Origin: Hydractinia symbiolongicarpus
Taxonomy: Eukaryota; Cnidaria; Hydrozoa; Anthoathecata; Hydractiniidae
Length of the DNA stretch: 64,000 bases
Assembly: GCF_029227915.1 (NCBI RefSeq)
Contig: NC_079885.1
Span: 8,928,001-8,992,000, forward strand
Direction: 5' to 3'
Below, piece by piece: positions 62,776-64,000 of this stretch (position 1 is the first letter of the stretch; every line of letters begins with the position of its first letter). A program made the translations under genes and the position numbers. The notes below the pieces were generated by a model. It was not told where the DNA came from. It saw only the letters and a list, made by a program, of their open reading frames with translations, and did no database searches.

Positions 62776-64000
62776 AATAACGGATAGTTGTGAGAATGTA
62801 TTATACCATGTTAAGACAAACCATACTTTCTATGATCTGTTTCTACTGACCTGCGAAAGGGCAAGGACAGGTACACCGAAATTCTTAATATATGCACAAC
62901 TTTTTGGATGTTAATAATGATATATTTATATATATATATATATTTTGATAATTTGCAGCAAATTATAATTTTGTACTAATCACCTGAAATATACACGAAT
63001 GAATAAAGTTGGTCAAAGAAATATTTTTATTTATCCGAAGTTAGAGGATAAATGTGAATATAGGGAACTCATTGAACGAGGTTTTTGTTACTCTAGAAAT
63101 TTTAGCTACTCGAAAAAAAATTTTAAAAGAAGTTACAACAAGAAAGTCAGATCCTCGGTCAGCGTTTCGACCTCCCAAGCTCGCTCTTTACTTTTGACAT
63201 CGGGTAATATTTCTCGGTATAGATAGACAAAACAGTATTGTATTAGTAGCACACGTCGTTAGAAAATAGAGTTTTAAATTTGACCTTCAACACTTATCGA
63301 GAACGTTATGGTTTGACCAAAAACAGTCTGTACATTTTAAAGAAAAGATTGACAAATTTCAGACTTTTCATCGTAATTGATACGTTCATTACGTTCCTCT
63401 TAATTTCTTACTTGCAGCAGAAGTAGTTTCATTGTTTATCATTTGAGCTTGCTGATGTTGTCATGGGAGGGTTCGAGATAACTTTGGTTGTTGTTAAAGA
63501 TGTTGGCTGCAAATAATTGTTTTTCATGCTATTTGATGTTGTTGAAACTTCTTTAGTTTTTAAAATTACCAACTGACTGAGTGAAAACGCTGTAGCTCAT
63601 ACGTTGACCTTTTCAGGAGCGGATACATACCACGTCAAAGACGTCAAGTGACGAAGGTAAATTGTCTACCTGTATAACGGACGATGTCAATCGAGAGGGG
63701 CATAGTAGTGCGTAAAGTTCTTTTTATGTAAACAACGTGCGCCGACGAGCGGGAGTTGATATAAAATAGGGGACCAACGGCTCAGGGTGCTGAAGAGCCG
63801 GGTCTGTGCGTTGTATCTGTTTTAATTTGCATGGTGCGTATTATTATGACGAATATAGTCTGTGGTCCGTTAAGCGGTAGTGTTTCTTAAGGCGGTAAAA
63901 GTCATACAAATCTACAGAGTTGAGCAAACCTGTAACATAAACTAGTGACATATATAGTCTATTCTACGCATATACAGTTTATTCTACGCATCCCCTTCTA
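62776..64000. other. Downstream of GALNS, no gene recognised
   Basis: It should hold the GALNS 3' UTR. The open frame at 62999-63226 has no recognisable domain. The stretch at about 63600-63850 is richer in CG dinucleotides than its surroundings, which could mark the promoter of a neighbouring gene to the right. Confidence 0.35.

Overview
This is an AT-rich animal nuclear genome window. It carries intron-containing genes with GT-AG splice sites, MORN-repeat and sulfatase genes in the animal exon style, R2-type LINE, Helitron and Polinton/Maverick debris, tRNA-derived SINE-like sequences and many short foldback elements. The repeat types and the resemblance of the Polinton proteins to those I know from Hydra and other cnidarians suggest a cnidarian, possibly a medusozoan. 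That placement is inference.

Five host genes can be modelled exon by exon. (1) TOP1, DNA topoisomerase I, minus strand, from the left edge to 7515; the C-terminal exons with the catalytic tyrosine lie outside the window. (2, 3) Two tandem three-exon cytochrome P450 genes, minus strand, at 15983-18816 and 27314-29675. Exons 2 and 3 have diverged strongly, yet their first exons are 97% identical. The second copy has lost the I-helix acid-alcohol pair. (4) RSPH10B, a MORN-repeat radial spoke protein, plus strand, 47701-54431, nine exons, 859 codons. (5) GALNS, N-acetylgalactosamine-6-sulfatase, plus strand, 55959-62775, fourteen exons, 509 codons. In all four complete models the exon phases join and the total length is a multiple of three.

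Between these genes is a transposon-rich middle. A decayed R2-like LINE (RT, CCHC knuckle, restriction-like endonuclease) lies at about 9800-12560. The P450 neighbourhood (18-31 kb) is full of short palindromic elements with ends like CAACCTCGTCCCCAGGG. A decayed autonomous Helitron of the endonuclease-bearing (Helentron-like) type lies at about 31.7-34.4 kb and is interrupted by a short Helitron carrying a 528-bp TGTC microsatellite. Immediately after it, at about 34.7-44.4 kb, lies a decayed, internally deleted Polinton/Maverick (adintovirus-like) element. It has a protein-primed PolB, zinc-ribbon modules, a broken packaging ATPase, a BRO/MSV199-like protein, an integrase lacking its catalytic core, a two-helix membrane protein, an HNH protein and a 24-residue-repeat protein. 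No capsid or protease gene was recognised.

Short Helitrons with 5' TC and 3' hairpin-CTAG ends recur across the window (8952, 17368, 32764, 57662, and 62046/62224 head to tail). Two host introns carry simple repeats that touch splice signals. In RSPH10B a (TA)n array of about 143 copies begins inside the 5' splice site. In GALNS the last intron carries three tandem copies of the 3' splice-site region.
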